Made by a program: the position numbers and the translations under genes
Shown here: in pieces, positions 35,051 to 42,189 of the stretch
Layout: each line of letters begins with the position of its first letter
How positions within the stretch are numbered: the first letter of the stretch is position 1
Notes under the pieces: model-generated
Database searches by the model: none
What the model was told of the DNA's origin: nothing
What the model saw: only the letters and a program-made list of their open reading frames with translations
Source: Sulfuricella sp.
GTDB lineage: Bacteria; Pseudomonadota; Gammaproteobacteria; Burkholderiales; Sulfuricellaceae
Assembly (NCBI GenBank): GCA_028714315.1
Contig: JAQTMN010000018.1
Coordinates: forward strand, 1-46,029
Direction of reading: 5' to 3'
Length of the DNA stretch: 46,029 bases

Positions 35051-35359
35051 TCAAATCTTCAGGCGTTCGACCACTTTTCCCTTGACCAGGTGCTCGTCGA
35101 CGATTTCGTCGATATCCGCCTGATCCACATAGGTATACCACACCGCTTCGGGATAAACCACCAGCACCGGACCTTCGTCGCAACGGTCGAGGCAGCCGGC
35201 GCTGTTGATGCGGATCTTGCCCTCGCCGTTGAGGTCGAGCGCCTTGATGCGCTTCTTGGCGTAGTCGCGCATTTCCTGCGCGCCGTGCTGGGTGCAGCAC
35301 GGGCCACCGTCCTCGCGGACGTTGGTGCAAAAGAAAACGTGCTTCTGGTAATAGCTCAT
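35051..35359 (-). CDS. Thioredoxin-like [2Fe-2S] ferredoxin
   Basis: This 102-residue protein of the thioredoxin-like ferredoxin family has cluster ligand candidates C11 (VFFCTNVR), C21/C22 (GGPCCTQHG), C56 (NSAGCLDRC) and C60. The spacing of the last pair (CX3C) is that of the family. A possible electron carrier in the cytoplasm; the partner is unknown. It lies 12 bases after the MazG-like gene and before HDOD on the same strand, so it is probably co-transcribed with them. Confidence 0.9.
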   Translation of the reverse strand: MSYYQKHVFFCTNVREDGGPCCTQHGAQEMRDYAKKRIKALDLNGEGKIRINSAGCLDRCDEGPVLVVYPEAVWYTYVDQADIDEIVDEHLVKGKVVERLKI

Positions 35360-35371
35360 GTCGATATTTCC

Positions 35372-35728
35372 TCAGGGTTCGCCATATTCCGTGGATTTGG
35401 CCGCGTTGCCGCGCACCCGTTCCACCGGGTATTTTGCGGCATTGATCGCCATCTTGTCATGCGCCGCGGCCACCGGGTCGATGCCGAGCCGGTCCGCGAG
35501 CCGCGTCAGGTAGATCAGCACATCGCCGATTTCCTGGCGTACCTGTTCCAGCCTGGCCGGGTCCAGTGCCTGGCTTTGCTCCGCCGTGAGCCACTGGAAG
35601 GGTTCGACCAGCTCCGCCGCTTCGACGATCAGCGCCATCGCCAGGTTCTTCGGGGAATGGAATTGTTCCCAGTCGCGCTCTTCGGCGAAGCCGCGCAGTT
35701 TATCGGTGAGTTCGGCCAAGCTGTCCAT
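35372..35728 (-). CDS. MazG-like nucleotide pyrophosphohydrolase
   Basis: This 118-residue all-alpha NTP pyrophosphatase is of the MazG/RS21-C6 class, which hydrolyses non-canonical or surplus nucleoside triphosphates. The metal-binding pattern is present: EAAELVEPFQW (about 38-48) and EIGDVLIYLTRLAD (about 66-79). The ATG at 35728 follows GAGGAGA; an in-frame extension to 35815 lies inside the VanZ gene. The start overlaps the VanZ 3' end by 29 bases. Confidence 0.88.
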   Translation of the reverse strand: MDSLAELTDKLRGFAEERDWEQFHSPKNLAMALIVEAAELVEPFQWLTAEQSQALDPARLEQVRQEIGDVLIYLTRLADRLGIDPVAAAHDKMAINAAKYPVERVRGNAAKSTEYGEP

Positions 35729-36950
35729 GGAAATCTCCTCGGGGAATGTGGATACGGCGCCACCACGGCAGCACCCAGCCGGCCAGCGCCAGCAGGACGT
35801 CGGTGACATCGGCATGGCGGCCGGCGATGAACTGCTGCTGCCACTCCAGCCCGAACATCACGGCCAGCACCAGCAGGCTGCCGAGGAAGGCGGCCAGGCG
35901 ACGCCGCTTCGCCTTGGTGGCGACGGCGGCGAGGCAGCCGAGGGCGAGGAACGGCCAGAACAGGGAAAGAATTTCGCTATAGCTGGCCAGGTTGTGCATC
36001 TGGCCGCGGAAAGGGATCCAGTTGAACGGCTCCAACGGGCTGAAAAATACGCCCACTGCCGGCTCCAGTTCGCCCAAGGCGAACCCGGCGAGCAGCGCCA
36101 GACCGCCGGCGACGGACCGCAGCGGCTTGGGAGCGCTCCGTAGCGCGGCCGCCAGCGCAAGGCCCAGCGCCGCGCCCAGTCCCGTTTCCAGCGCCAGATA
36201 GCGGCCCATCACCGCTATCTTCACCGCCAGCACCGCGACGACAAAAGCGCTGAACGGCAGGGCAACGCTCCGGCCGGAGCGGGCGAGGACGGACACGAAC
36301 AGACCCAGCCCAGCAATGGCGCAGAAATTGGCTGCCAGGAGCAGCCAGTTGAATGGGGACGGAAAGCCCGGCGTCCACAGCGGCAGCAGCCCCCTGCGCA
36401 GGGTTGCCGTATCCAGCGACAGCAGCAGCGGGGTCAGCTGCGATAGCGCCCACAGGCCCAGGGCGACCAGCCCCAGGTCGATGGCGAGCCCCGGCAGCAA
36501 GCGCTCGCGGCGCTGCGCCAGCACCCGCCGCAGCGGCCCCGGCGGATTTTCCAGCAGGCCGGCGAGCAGCGCCCCGCCCAGCCCGCCCAGTCCGTTCATC
36601 AGCAGGTCGAGCCGGGAGGAGACCCGCTCCGGCAGCAGCGCCTGGAGGCTCTCCATGGCGAAGCTCAAACCCAGGCAGAGCAGCGTGGCGAGCAGCACCG
36701 ACCAGGCCGGCCGCAGCCGGTAACGCAGCGCGTGGGCGAGCAGCAGGCCCAGCGGCAGGTAGACCAGGATGTTGGTGATCACGTCGGAGCGGGTGATGTA
36801 GCGCGGCCACGGCGCGGTGGCGAAGGCCAGCATATCCTCGGCCGGCAGCCAGTCGCTGAACGGGTAGAGACTGCCATAGCCGATCAGTACGGCGTAGGCG
36901 GCCGCCAGCATCGGGCTGACGCCGGAGGACGCCGCTCTCCGTGTTAGCAT
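35700..36950 (-). CDS. VanZ-like family membrane protein
   Basis: This 416-residue inner-membrane protein has about ten hydrophobic segments. The N-terminal third contains the VanZ-like core (SDVITNILVYLPLGLLLAHA, then ESLQALLPERVSSRLDLLMN), a fold found in proteins of unknown function including VanZ of teicoplanin resistance. The C-terminal part adds more helices and a second VanZ-like end (about 385-405). The ATG at 36950 is chosen; the in-frame ATG at 36983 overlaps the start codon of the divergent DHH gene, which leaves only about 30 bases for both promoters. No antibiotic role should be inferred from the name. Confidence 0.82.
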   Translation of the reverse strand: MLTRRAASSGVSPMLAAAYAVLIGYGSLYPFSDWLPAEDMLAFATAPWPRYITRSDVITNILVYLPLGLLLAHALRYRLRPAWSVLLATLLCLGLSFAMESLQALLPERVSSRLDLLMNGLGGLGGALLAGLLENPPGPLRRVLAQRRERLLPGLAIDLGLVALGLWALSQLTPLLLSLDTATLRRGLLPLWTPGFPSPFNWLLLAANFCAIAGLGLFVSVLARSGRSVALPFSAFVVAVLAVKIAVMGRYLALETGLGAALGLALAAALRSAPKPLRSVAGGLALLAGFALGELEPAVGVFFSPLEPFNWIPFRGQMHNLASYSEILSLFWPFLALGCLAAVATKAKRRRLAAFLGSLLVLAVMFGLEWQQQFIAGRHADVTDVLLALAGWVLPWWRRIHIPRGDFHGQLGRTHR

Positions 36951-36981
36951 AGGCACTTCTTTGTTGAAATCGGGATCTTTC

Positions 36982-37938
36982 ATGGCTTGTTACGACGTCT
37001 TCAACGGCGATGCCGACGGCATCTGCGCCCTGCACCAGCTGCGCCTGGCCCACCCGGCCGCGAGCACGCTGATAACGGGAGTGAAACGCGATATTACCTT
37101 ACTTGACCGGGTCGTGGCGAAAGCGGAAGACGAAGTCACCGTGCTGGACATCGCGCTCGACAAGAACCGCGCCGCGCTGGATGCCCTGCTCGCCCGCGGC
37201 GCCAGAGTCGGCTATTTCGATCACCACTATCCCGGCGTCATCCCCGAGCACCCCAATTTCACCGCGCACATCGACCGTGCGCCGGATGTCTGCACCAGCC
37301 TGCTGGTTGACCGCTTCCTGCAGGGAAAGCACCGGCCCTGGGCCGTGGTCGGCGCCTTCGGCGACAACCTGCGCGAGGCCGCCGCCCGCGCCGCCGCGCC
37401 GCTGAACCTGGACCCGGCCCGGCTCGACATCCTGCGCGAGCTGGGCGAATGCCTCAATTACAACGCCTACGGCGAAACCGTGGCCGATCTGCATTATCCC
37501 CCCGATGAGCTGTACCGGCTGGTGCGGCCCTATGCCGACCCGTTCGCTTTCATCGCCGGGGAAGATGTATTCGAGCGCCTGCGCCAGGGCTACGCCGACG
37601 ATCTCGCGCAGGCCCGCGCGCTCCATCCCGAAATGGCGACGGACAGCCGCGCGCTCTATATCCTGCCCGATGCGCCGTGGAGCCGCCGCGTCAGCGGCTC
37701 CTTCGGCAACGATCTGGCGCAAGCCTGGCCGCAGCGCGCCCACGCCATCCTGACCCGGCGGACGGATGGCTACACCGTCAGCGTGCGCGCCGCCCTCGCC
37801 GCGCCGGAAGGCGCCGACGAGCTGTGCCTGCGTTTCGGCGGCGGCGGGAGGAAGATCGCGGCGGGGATCAATCTGTTGCCGCCGGACCGGCTGGACGAAT
37901 TCGCCGCGCAGTTTCGCGCGGTGTTTACACGGGGGTGA
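36982..37938 (+). CDS. DHH family phosphoesterase
   Basis: This 318-residue protein has the DHH superfamily metal motifs: D10 and D12 in FNGDADGICAL, D56 in TVLDIALDKN and DHH at 80-82 (GYFDHHYPG). The C-terminal DHHA1-like GGGGRKIAAGINLLP lies near 285-299. Relatives include RecJ-like nucleases and nano-RNA or cyclic-dinucleotide phosphodiesterases; the exact substrate cannot be assigned. The ATG at 36982 gives MACYDVFNGDADG, the usual N-terminal spacing. Confidence 0.87.
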   Translation: MACYDVFNGDADGICALHQLRLAHPAASTLITGVKRDITLLDRVVAKAEDEVTVLDIALDKNRAALDALLARGARVGYFDHHYPGVIPEHPNFTAHIDRAPDVCTSLLVDRFLQGKHRPWAVVGAFGDNLREAAARAAAPLNLDPARLDILRELGECLNYNAYGETVADLHYPPDELYRLVRPYADPFAFIAGEDVFERLRQGYADDLAQARALHPEMATDSRALYILPDAPWSRRVSGSFGNDLAQAWPQRAHAILTRRTDGYTVSVRAALAAPEGADELCLRFGGGGRKIAAGINLLPPDRLDEFAAQFRAVFTRG

Positions 37939-37944
37939 GAATAT

Positions 37945-37974
37945 TTGAAAGCGCATGAGCAGCAGTGATATATT
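37945..37974 (+). promoter_or_regulatory. Sigma-70 promoter of the toxin-antitoxin pair
   Basis: TTGAAA (37945-37950), an 18-base spacer and TATATT (37969-37974) make a good promoter. The toxin ATG begins only six bases after the -10 box, so the expected transcription start coincides with, or lies next to, the start codon, and the message would be leaderless. Confidence 0.6.
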
Positions 37975-37979
37975 GAGTC

Positions 37980-38273
37980 ATGCCTGAAAAAATATTCGAC
38001 GACACGTGGCCGCTTTCCACAAAATATGGAAATGGCCTGCTGCGGCGTGAAATATGGGTGGATAAGCATGGGCAAGTGGTGCGCTATAACCTGGCCTATA
38101 TCAACCATGCGATTTTTTCCGGCGACCACGGGCGCGTGGTCGGTTATGACAATGCACACGGCAGCCATCACCGGCATTACATGGGGGTGGTGGAACCTAT
38201 CGAATTTGCCAGCTTCGAAGATATAGAAGCGCGTTTCGAGGCGGATTGGATGGTCTTCAGGAGGAAACGATGA
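37980..38273 (+). CDS. tumE: TumE-type toxin (DUF6516)
   Basis: This 97-residue protein resembles the DUF6516/TumE family of toxins paired with TumA antitoxins. The pattern LRREIWVDKHGQVVRYNLAY, followed by a short His-rich turn (AHGSHHRHY) and FASFEDIEARFEADW, is typical. No clear ribosome site precedes the ATG, which agrees with a leaderless start. The gene precedes its antitoxin, the reverse of the common antitoxin-first order but usual for this family. The mode of action is not well established. Confidence 0.75.
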   Translation: MPEKIFDDTWPLSTKYGNGLLRREIWVDKHGQVVRYNLAYINHAIFSGDHGRVVGYDNAHGSHHRHYMGVVEPIEFASFEDIEARFEADWMVFRRKR

Positions 38274-38632
38274 AAACGGTGATTACGACCGGTGGGCCGG
38301 ACGAATTTTTCAAACGTGGAAAGCGAGTGGCGCGACTTGCGGATAAGGGCGAGCCCATTCCCCGTGAACGCACCATTTCGTTCGAAGACCCGGAAGATCT
38401 GGCCAGATTGGTGACGACGGCCAAACTATTGCTGTTCCGTGAAGTTAGAGGCCGCCCCGGCTCAATTACCGACCTGGCTACTCGTCTGCACCGCGATCGC
38501 AGCGCCGTCAAGCGCGACGTCGCCGCGCTGGAGCGCATCGGACTGCTTGAGGTCGAGGAAAAACCGCTTCCTGGGCATGGCCGCATGAAAGAAATTCGTG
38601 TCACGGCAGAACAGGTCTTGTTGGCGATTTGA
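38270..38632 (+). CDS. tumA: TumA-type antitoxin, winged helix-turn-helix
   Basis: This 120-residue protein has a C-terminal winged helix-turn-helix of MarR/HVO_A0114 style (about 58-115, SITDLATRLHRDRSAVKRDV, then LERIGLLEVEEKPLPGHGR). The N-terminal half probably binds the toxin. The start overlaps the toxin stop (ATGA) and has a strong AGGAGG in the toxin's last codons, so the antitoxin should be made in larger amount. It likely represses the shared promoter. Confidence 0.78.
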   Translation: MKTVITTGGPDEFFKRGKRVARLADKGEPIPRERTISFEDPEDLARLVTTAKLLLFREVRGRPGSITDLATRLHRDRSAVKRDVAALERIGLLEVEEKPLPGHGRMKEIRVTAEQVLLAI

Positions 38633-38670
38633 CATAAACCGGTACAACACGCGGCTCTACGCGCCCCCAA

Positions 38671-40161
38671 TTACGGGCGATGATGCGGCGGCGCCCCTTC
38701 GTGCGGGAATGCCGCGTGCTCGTGTAGGTACGCGTGGGCCGGCGGCAGCGGCGTCGGCTTGCCGACGAAGTGCGGCAAGAGCGAACCCGCCGCCATGCCG
38801 ACGGCGCTCAGCAACAGGCCGACCAGCTGCGGCGGCCAGATGCCGTCGGGCTGGAGCGTTTCCAGCAGCAGCCACGAGGCCAGGCCAAAGGCGATGGAAA
38901 ACAGCGCGCCCTGGGTGTTGGCGCGCTTCCAGTACAATCCCGCGACCAGCGGAATGAAGGCGGCCACCAGCGTCACCTTGTAGGCATTCTCCACCATGGC
39001 GTAAATGCTGGCCTTGGAGTTGAGGGCGAACACGGTGACGACGGCGGCGAAGCACACCACCACGATGCGGATCAGCAGCAGGAGACGCCGGTCCGACATC
39101 TCTCCGAACATCCCCTTCAGTACGTTCTCGGTAAAAGTGACGGAAGGCGCCAGCAGCGTGCCGCTCGCCGTGCTCATGATGGCGGACAGCAGCGCGCCGA
39201 AGAACATCACCTGGGCGAACAGCGGGGTGTGGTCGAGGATCAGGCTCGGCAGGATGTGCTGCGGGTCGGTGCCGATCAGGTTCTGCACCATCGCCGGGTC
39301 CACCAGCGTCGCCGAGTAGGCGAGAAACATCGGGATGAAGGCGAACAGGAAATACAGGCTGCCGCCGGCCACCGCGCCGCGCACCGCGGTGTCCTCGGTG
39401 CGGGCGGACATCACGCGCTGGAACACGTCCTGCTGCGGAATCGAGCCGAACATCATGGTCACCCAGGCGCCGACGAAGGCGAGCACGTCGCGCGCATTGA
39501 GCGCCGGCCAGAACTCGAACTTGCCGGCGGCGGCGGCGTGCTTCACCACCGCGCCCGCGCCGCCGGTGAGGCCGCTGACGACGTAGCCGATATAGAGCAT
39601 GCCGAGAACGATCAGGATCATCTGGAAAAAGTCGGTGAAGGCGACCGACCACATGCCGCCGAACAAGGTGTAGACCAGCACGATGGCCGCGCCGAGCAGC
39701 ATGCCTTCGGCGGGCGAGATCGAGCCCTGGCCGAGGATCGAGAACACCAGGCCGAGCGCGGTGATCTGGGCGGAAACCCAGCCCAGGTAGGAGATCACGA
39801 TGCACAGGCTGGTCAGCACTTCCACCGTGCGGTTGTAGCGCGCCCGGTAGTAATCGCCGATGGTGAGCAGGTTCATGCGGTAGAGCTTGCGGGCAAAGAA
39901 CAGGCCCACCAGGATCAGGCACAGGCTGGAGCCGAACGGGTCCGACACCACGCCGCCGAGACCTTCCTGCAGGAAAGTGGAGGAAATGCCCAGCACGGTT
40001 TCCGAGCCAAACCAGGTGGCGAACACCGTGGCGGTGACGATATACAGCGGCAGGCTGCGGCCGGCGACGGCATAGTCCTTGGTGTTGTGGACGCGGGTGG
40101 CGGCGTAGAGGCCGATGCCGATCGACACCAGCAGGTAGAGCGCGACGAACCAGATCAACAT
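38671..40161 (-). CDS. Sodium:solute symporter family protein
   Basis: This 496-residue inner-membrane transporter of the SSS family has about 13 membrane segments. Family marks are the first helix plus TKDYAVAGRSLP (about 26-37), ATWFGSETVLG (about 49-59) and FFGALLSAIMSTASGTLLAP (about 310-329). The last 35 residues are a Pro/His-rich cytoplasmic tail (HEGAPPHHRP at the end). The substrate cannot be told; monocarboxylates, proline or pantothenate are known for relatives. It is convergent with the antitoxin gene with only 38 bases between. Confidence 0.88.
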   Translation of the reverse strand: MLIWFVALYLLVSIGIGLYAATRVHNTKDYAVAGRSLPLYIVTATVFATWFGSETVLGISSTFLQEGLGGVVSDPFGSSLCLILVGLFFARKLYRMNLLTIGDYYRARYNRTVEVLTSLCIVISYLGWVSAQITALGLVFSILGQGSISPAEGMLLGAAIVLVYTLFGGMWSVAFTDFFQMILIVLGMLYIGYVVSGLTGGAGAVVKHAAAAGKFEFWPALNARDVLAFVGAWVTMMFGSIPQQDVFQRVMSARTEDTAVRGAVAGGSLYFLFAFIPMFLAYSATLVDPAMVQNLIGTDPQHILPSLILDHTPLFAQVMFFGALLSAIMSTASGTLLAPSVTFTENVLKGMFGEMSDRRLLLLIRIVVVCFAAVVTVFALNSKASIYAMVENAYKVTLVAAFIPLVAGLYWKRANTQGALFSIAFGLASWLLLETLQPDGIWPPQLVGLLLSAVGMAAGSLLPHFVGKPTPLPPAHAYLHEHAAFPHEGAPPHHRP

Positions 40162-40260
40162 GGGAAATCGCCCAATTCGGATGGAAATCGGGAAATTATA
40201 CTCAAGAAGCCGTTTTTGTGGCCCAAGGAAACACCGACCCCACCCGTACGAGCACTTGTT

Positions 40261-40322
40261 TTTCTCCGCGCCTTCGCGTGAACCCGGACGGATTTTTCAC
40301 GCGGAGGCGCAGAACGCGGAGA
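40261..40322. repeat. Inverted repeat between symporter and OmpA-like genes
   Basis: TTTCTCCGCGCCTTCGCGTG (from 40261) pairs with TTCACGCGGAGGCGCAGAAC and on (40296-40322), with a 7-base insertion in the right arm. The rest of the 236-base gap shows no clear promoter or terminator. The words resemble those of the element at 4148-4265. Confidence 0.65.
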
Positions 40323-40397
40323 GCAGGAGCCCAATGCTTCTCGAAATGCTTTGTTTTTGCTCCGTGATCCCTGGTTCAAGTGAGGTTTTCGGGCGAA

Positions 40398-41087
40398 TCA
40401 CTTCCTGGTCGGAACCTGGACTTCCGGCTCCACGGTGACGCGGCGGTCGGGTTGCAGGCAGGCAACCAGCGCCTTGGTTTTCTTGGTGCCCTTGCACTTG
40501 TTGACGGTGTCGGCATCCGGGTCGGGTTCCGATTCGCCCTTGCCCACGGTCTTGATGCGGTCGGCGGCGACGCCCTGCTTGACCAGGTAGGCCTTGACCG
40601 CCGCGGCGCGGCGCTCGGACAGTTTCCGGTTGTACTTGTCGGTGCCGATGCGGTCGGCGTGGCCGGTCACCAGCAGCAGCTCCACTTCGGGGTGGGCCTT
40701 CATGCCGGTCACGACCTTGCCGTCCAGTTCTTTCATGCCGTCGGGCCGGACCACGGCCTTGTCGAAGTCGAACAGCGTTTCGGCCTTGAATTCGGCCTTC
40801 ACCGCGGGTTTTTCCGGGCCGGCGGCGGGCGCTTCGGCCTTGGGCTCCGGCTTCGGCGCCGGCACCGGTGCGGCTTCCTTCTTCACCAGCGCCGGGTCGC
40901 ATTCCTCGGTGGCCATGGCGGGAGTCCAGTAGCCGGTGCGCCAGCACTCGTTGTAGTTGTCTTTTGCCACGTTGCCGCGGGAGTCGATCAGGTAGCCGGT
41001 GTTGGACGCGTTGTCGGCGGCGGCGGCGCCGACGGCGGAAACAAGGGCGATGCCCAGGGCAAGGCGTTTGGCCGAAGAGATTTTCAT
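40398..41087 (-). CDS. OmpA family outer-membrane protein
   Basis: This 229-residue protein has a signal peptide (1-24, ending VGAAAA), a short region with two Cys (NECWRTGYW, EECDPA), a Pro/Ala/Glu-rich linker (about 70-95) and a C-terminal OmpA peptidoglycan-binding domain (about 100-190, LFDFDKAVVRPDGMKELDGK, TGHADRIG, NRKLSERRAAAV). It lacks the eight-stranded barrel of classical OmpA, as many betaproteobacterial members do. Four phased GCYGAC repeats lie about 95-130 bases upstream of its start, so the adjacent response regulator may control it. Confidence 0.9.
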   Translation of the reverse strand: MKISSAKRLALGIALVSAVGAAAADNASNTGYLIDSRGNVAKDNYNECWRTGYWTPAMATEECDPALVKKEAAPVPAPKPEPKAEAPAAGPEKPAVKAEFKAETLFDFDKAVVRPDGMKELDGKVVTGMKAHPEVELLLVTGHADRIGTDKYNRKLSERRAAAVKAYLVKQGVAADRIKTVGKGESEPDPDADTVNKCKGTKKTKALVACLQPDRRVTVEPEVQVPTRK

Positions 41088-41181
41088 GCTTTTCCTTCTT
41101 GTCGTTGATTATCCGGTGAATTCGCGAGGTTTCGAGAAGCCCGCACAGTTCGGGTAGCTTATACCATGCGAATCAACCATG

Positions 41182-41218
41182 GCTGACGGACGCTGACATT
41201 TTGCCGACGCAGGCTGAC
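41182..41218. promoter_or_regulatory. Four helically phased GCYGAC direct repeats
   Basis: GCTGAC at 41182, GCTGAC at 41192, GCCGAC at 41203 and GCTGAC at 41213 are spaced 10, 11 and 10 bases, one DNA turn each. This is the arrangement of OmpR-type tandem binding sites. They lie in the 188-base gap between the response-regulator stop and the OmpA-like start. The same motif recurs at 42142-42167. Confidence 0.6.
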
Positions 41219-41275
41219 GGAACCCCAAGAATCGGGGCCACGTGAAATTTGCCAACCGGGAATACCGGTTCGGCC

Positions 41276-41959
41276 CTACTCCCGCGCCACCGGTCCGGTG
41301 AACGCGTAGCCGATGCTGCGGGCGCCCTGGATGGGCTGGGCGGAGGGATACGCCTGCTCGATTTTCCGCCGCAGCCGGCTCACGGCCGCTTCGAGGCGCC
41401 GCTCGTCGTAATTGGCGGGGCTCTCGCCCAGCCCCTTGATGATGTCCCGGCGCGTGACGGCGGCGCCGGCGTTGAGGATCAGGATTTCGAGAAGTTTCTT
41501 TTCCGTCAGGGTCAGCCGAATTCGGGTTCCGGCGGGAGACGCGAGTTCCCAGCGATCCGGCGAGAAGCGCCAGCAATCCGCCGGCTCGGCCAGCGCCAGC
41601 CTGCGCTCCAGGCTCTCGATGCAGGCGATCAGCTCGACGAAATCGATCGGTTTGACGAGGTAGGTATCGGCGCCGTCCTTCAGCCCCCGGACCCGGTCGT
41701 CCAGCGCGCCCATGGCCGTCAGCATGATGATGCCGACCGAGCGCAGGAGCGGGTCGCCGCGCAATCGGCGCGCGATGGCGTAGCCGTCCTCTCCGGGGAG
41801 CCCGACATCGAGGATGACGATATCCGCGGACGCGATCCGCAGCTCGCGCGCCAGGCCCGCGCCGTCGCCGACGCCGATGGCATCGAAGCCGGCATCCGCC
41901 AGGTTGAAGACGATATCCTCGCGCAGATCGTCTTCGTCCTCCACCACCACAATTCGCAC
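41276..41959 (-). CDS. OmpR-family response regulator
   Basis: This 227-residue regulator has a receiver domain (1-118) with acidic E7/D8/E9 region, phosphoacceptor D51 (VILDVGLPG), T/S in MLTAMG and K in LVKPIDFVEL. A winged-helix DNA-binding domain (about 130-222) shows LTLTEKKLLEILILNAGAAV and RSIGYAFTGPV. It is divergent from the LysM/FecR and CHASE2 kinase genes, and that kinase is its likely partner. The 230-base gap upstream (41960-42189) holds both promoter regions. Confidence 0.9.
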   Translation of the reverse strand: MRIVVVEDEDDLREDIVFNLADAGFDAIGVGDGAGLARELRIASADIVILDVGLPGEDGYAIARRLRGDPLLRSVGIIMLTAMGALDDRVRGLKDGADTYLVKPIDFVELIACIESLERRLALAEPADCWRFSPDRWELASPAGTRIRLTLTEKKLLEILILNAGAAVTRRDIIKGLGESPANYDERRLEAAVSRLRRKIEQAYPSAQPIQGARSIGYAFTGPVARE

Positions 41960-42141
41960 CGTAACATCCTTCCCGCTTTATTCCATCGATCTTTCGCGGC
42001 ACGCGGCATGAGCCCTTCCCGGAAAGATGACTATTTTGTCATATTTCCCGAATTGAAGTATCTTGTTGCCGTGCCGTTGCGCGCCATGCGCAGCGGCATG
42101 CCGACACAATCCGCCTTTTTACCATGAAAAAAGCGGCCGTT

Positions 42142-42167
42142 GCTGACCGATCCTGACGCGTGCCGAC
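42142..42167. promoter_or_regulatory. Three phased GCYGAC-like repeats before the LysM/FecR gene
   Basis: GCTGAC at 42142, CCTGAC at 42152 and GCCGAC at 42162 are each 10 bases apart. They end 22 bases before the ATG and overlap where the promoter or leader should be. They match the repeat family at 41182-41218 and suggest one regulator for both genes. Confidence 0.55.
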
Positions 42168-42189
42168 GTAAATAATAAAGGAAAAGACC

